Source: Streptomyces olindensis (GTDB lineage: Bacteria > Actinomycetota > Actinomycetes > Streptomycetales > Streptomycetaceae). Taken from it: a DNA stretch of 64,000 nt. The stretch spans positions 10,775-74,774 of the forward strand of contig JJOH01000017.1 of the NCBI GenBank assembly GCA_000696115.1. The letters are read 5' to 3'. Shown one piece after another: positions 61,998 to 64,000 of this stretch (position 1 is the first letter of the stretch; every line of letters starts with the position of its first letter). Below the pieces are notes generated by a model. That model made no database searches, was not told the origin of the DNA, and was given only the letters and a program-made list of their open reading frames with translations. Position numbers and translations under genes: made by a program.

Positions 61998-63310
61998 GCC
62001 GTCGCCTCCGCGGCCGCCCGGGCCGCCGCCGGCAGGGCGTCGGCGATGCGCTGCACGGCCCGCTCGTCGTGCGCGGTGGACACGAACCAGGACTCGAAGG
62101 ACGACGGCGGCAGGTAGACGCCGTGCGCGAGCAGCGAGTGGAAGAACGCGGTGAAGCGGAACGACTCCTGCGCCTTGGCGTCCTCGTAGTTCCGCACGGG
62201 CCGGTCGGTGAAGAACACGGAGAACATGTTGGAGGCGGTCTGCAGCCGGTGCGCGACGCCCTCCTTGGTCAGCGCGTCGGTGACGAGGCCCTGGATCTCC
62301 TTCGACACGGCGTCGACCTTCGCGTACGCGGCGTCGTCGAGCAGCCGGAGCTGGGCGAGCCCGGCGGCGGTGGCGACGGGGTTCCCGGAGAGGGTGCCGG
62401 CCTGGTAGACGGGCCCGGCCGGGGCGAGGTGCGCCATCACGTCCGCGCGTCCGCCGAAGGCCGCGGCGGGGAAGCCGCCGCCCATCACCTTGCCGAAGGT
62501 CATCAGGTCCGGGACCACGCCGTCGACGCCGAACCACCCGGCGCGGCTGGTCCGGAAGCCGGTCATGACCTCGTCGGAGATGTAGAGGGCGCCGTTCTCG
62601 GAGCAGATGTCCTTCAGGCCCTGGTTGAAGCCGTCGGCGGGCGGGACGACGCCCATGTTGCCCGGGGAGGCCTCGGTGATCACGCAGGCGATCTCGCCGG
62701 GGTGGGCCCGGAAGGCCTCGCGCACGGCGTCGAGGTCGTTGTAGGGCAGCACGATGGTGTCGCCGGCCTGGGCGCCGGTGACACCCGGGGTGTCGGGCAG
62801 CGCGAAGGTGGCGACGCCGCTGCCGGCCGCGGCGAGCAGCGAGTCGACGTGGCCGTGGTAGCACCCCGCGAACTTGACCACCTTCGTCCGCTGCGTGAAC
62901 CCGCGCGCGAGCCGGATCGCCGACATCGTCGCCTCGGTCCCGCTGGACACCAGCCGCACCTGCTCCAGCGGCGCGACCCGGGCGACCATCTCCTCGGCGA
63001 GCGCGACCTCGCCCTCACCGGGCGTGCCGAAGGACGTACCGCGGGCGACGGCGTCCTGGACGGCGGCGATGACCTCGGGGTGCGCGTGCCCGAGGATCAT
63101 CGGCCCCCAGGAGCAGACGAGGTCGACGTACTCCCGCCCGTCGGCGTCCGTCAGGTACGGGCCGGTCCCGGACACCATGAACCGCGGGGTGCCGCCGACG
63201 GCGCGGAAGGCCCGGACCGGGGAGTTCACGCCGCCCGGTGTGACGGCCGCCGCGCGGTCGAACAGAGCCTGCGAGGCCGGTGCTTCATACGGATATGACA
63301 GTTCGCTCAT
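61994..63310 (-). CDS. hemL: glutamate-1-semialdehyde 2,1-aminomutase
   Basis: 438 residues, normal length. It converts glutamate-1-semialdehyde, the HemA product, to 5-aminolevulinate, the HemB substrate. Motifs: GGVNSPVRAF, SSGTEATMSAIRLARG, AGCYHGHVDSLL, DEVMTGFR, and the PLP lysine in MTFGKVMGGGFP. It heads a minus-strand run with the phosphatase, lipoprotein and cytochrome c maturation genes. Confidence 0.96.
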   Translation of the reverse strand: MSELSYPYEAPASQALFDRAAAVTPGGVNSPVRAFRAVGGTPRFMVSGTGPYLTDADGREYVDLVCSWGPMILGHAHPEVIAAVQDAVARGTSFGTPGEGEVALAEEMVARVAPLEQVRLVSSGTEATMSAIRLARGFTQRTKVVKFAGCYHGHVDSLLAAAGSGVATFALPDTPGVTGAQAGDTIVLPYNDLDAVREAFRAHPGEIACVITEASPGNMGVVPPADGFNQGLKDICSENGALYISDEVMTGFRTSRAGWFGVDGVVPDLMTFGKVMGGGFPAAAFGGRADVMAHLAPAGPVYQAGTLSGNPVATAAGLAQLRLLDDAAYAKVDAVSKEIQGLVTDALTKEGVAHRLQTASNMFSVFFTDRPVRNYEDAKAQESFRFTAFFHSLLAHGVYLPPSSFESWFVSTAHDERAVQRIADALPAAARAAAEATA

Positions 63311-63816
63311 GACCTGCGACTTCTCCGACCTTCTCCGACGTAGTCGGGCTCCGGGTGCCAGTGACCTGTTCAGGGTAGGCCAGGGGGGTGGGAGGCAGGG
63401 GCGTGGGACAACCGGTCACCGGGCCGCCGTCGTCTGCGAGACTGGGACCTGATACACACAGCTCAAACGGCCCGGCGTGGTCAGAGGCTGCGAAGATCCT
63501 GCGGACAGATGTTTCAGCGCACGTTTCGGCGGGCGGCCGTGGGGGAGGTCACTGACACGATGATCGGGTTGCGCGGCGGGGGCGACGCGTCCTAGAAAAG
63601 CAGTCGGGTGGAGATATGCATCGCGGTGGCGGACTGGGCGAGGGGACTGATGACCTGGGTCCTCGACGTGCCCGGCGGGGAAGGCACCGGCGCGAGGCGG
63701 AGGACACGCAGGAAACACGTCAGGTACAGGGTGTGCCCGGTGAACCGGAGCGGCTCGACGGACGTACTGAACGCCGAGCGGACGATCTTCGGACGGGGAG
63801 CAGGAATGGTGGTCGG
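63311..63816. other. 506-base intergenic region between hemL and the last gene
   Basis: This should contain two divergent promoters. No Rex-type operator, riboswitch or terminator is recognised. Open frames of 70-100 codons on both strands (for example 63608-63826 plus) have weaker third-position bias than real genes here, and I do not call them. Confidence 0.5.
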
Positions 63817-64000
63817 GTGGGGGTGACGTACAAGTACTTCGGCGCGCCCGACGGCGCGACCGCGGCCCGCGTCCCGATCTCGATGCGCCCCGAGGAACTC
63901 GGCGGCGACGAGCTGGGCATGAACGGCATGTTCACGAAGATCAAGCCGGAGACGATGGCGGCGATGGTCCTCACGGGCATCGAGGGCGTCCCCCTGCACA
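63817..64000 (+). CDS. start of an unrecognised conserved protein (cut by window edge)
   Basis: GTG at 63817 or 63823, with GGGGAGCAGGA upstream. The visible part has strong GC third positions and reads TYKYFGAPDGATAARV, then PISMRPEELGGDELG and AAMVLTGIEGVPLH. It is probably a Streptomyces conserved protein. No domain can be named from 60 residues. Confidence 0.7.
   Translation, partial: MGVTYKYFGAPDGATAARVPISMRPEELGGDELGMNGMFTKIKPETMAAMVLTGIEGVPLH

Overview
The window is a piece of a Streptomyces chromosome. The evidence is strongly GC-biased third codon positions in nearly every gene, the developmental sigma factor/anti-sigma pair BldN–RsbN, a BdtA-like small regulator, the Rex–HemA–HemC–HemD operon with a near-perfect Rex operator, a class I lysyl-tRNA synthetase, and frequent GTG/TTG starts. 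No phage, transposase, CRISPR array or tRNA gene was recognised. The species cannot be told from sequence alone.

Layout. 1-2.7 kb: 3' part of 23S rRNA, 5S rRNA and the rrn terminator. 2.8-7.8 kb: secreted pectate lyase, HAD phosphatase, MFS transporter, AcuC deacetylase-like enzyme and a conserved actinobacterial protein. 7.9-14.4 kb: a developmental/ribosomal block with bdtA, a 32-residue bS22-like ribosomal protein, an SDR epimerase, a PlsC-type acyltransferase, rsbN, bldN and an HAD-IB phosphatase. 14.6-22.9 kb: glutaredoxin, rex-hemA-hemC-hemD, an FAD oxidase and hemB. This gives tetrapyrrole synthesis from glutamyl-tRNA to uroporphyrinogen III, except for hemL, which lies at 62-63 kb. 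23-27.8 kb: single metabolic genes (SAM methyltransferase, aminotransferase, arylamine N-acetyltransferase, DUF4253, DinB-like).

27.8-35.6 kb, minus strand: the most unusual part of the window. It is a three-gene operon encoding a 1823-residue NB-ARC/STAND NTPase with about 28 TPR units, a CHAT (caspase-like) protease and an alpha/beta hydrolase. The genes are tightly coupled and have their own promoter. The architecture is that of a sensor-protease-effector conflict system, and I know of no name for this exact combination. 35.7-42.7 kb: argS, lysS (class I), a DUF2637 membrane protein and two DUF3558 lipoproteins. 42.9-45 kb: rtcB RNA ligase next to a free-standing LAGLIDADG homing endonuclease that looks transferred.

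45.1-52.8 kb: SDR, SnoaL-like, YnfA, a small secreted protein, a luciferase-like oxidoreductase, an OmpR/histidine-kinase pair, an M20 peptidase and an ABM-domain protein. 52.9-55.7 kb: a LacI-family remnant, a coiled-coil protein with an HTH-like N-terminus, and small ORFs. 55.6-63.3 kb, minus strand: hemL, a phosphoglycerate-mutase-like protein, a deacetylase-like lipoprotein and the system II cytochrome c maturation set resA-ccdA-resB-ccsB, so haem supply and haem attachment are encoded together. The last 184 bases start an unrecognised gene that runs off the edge.
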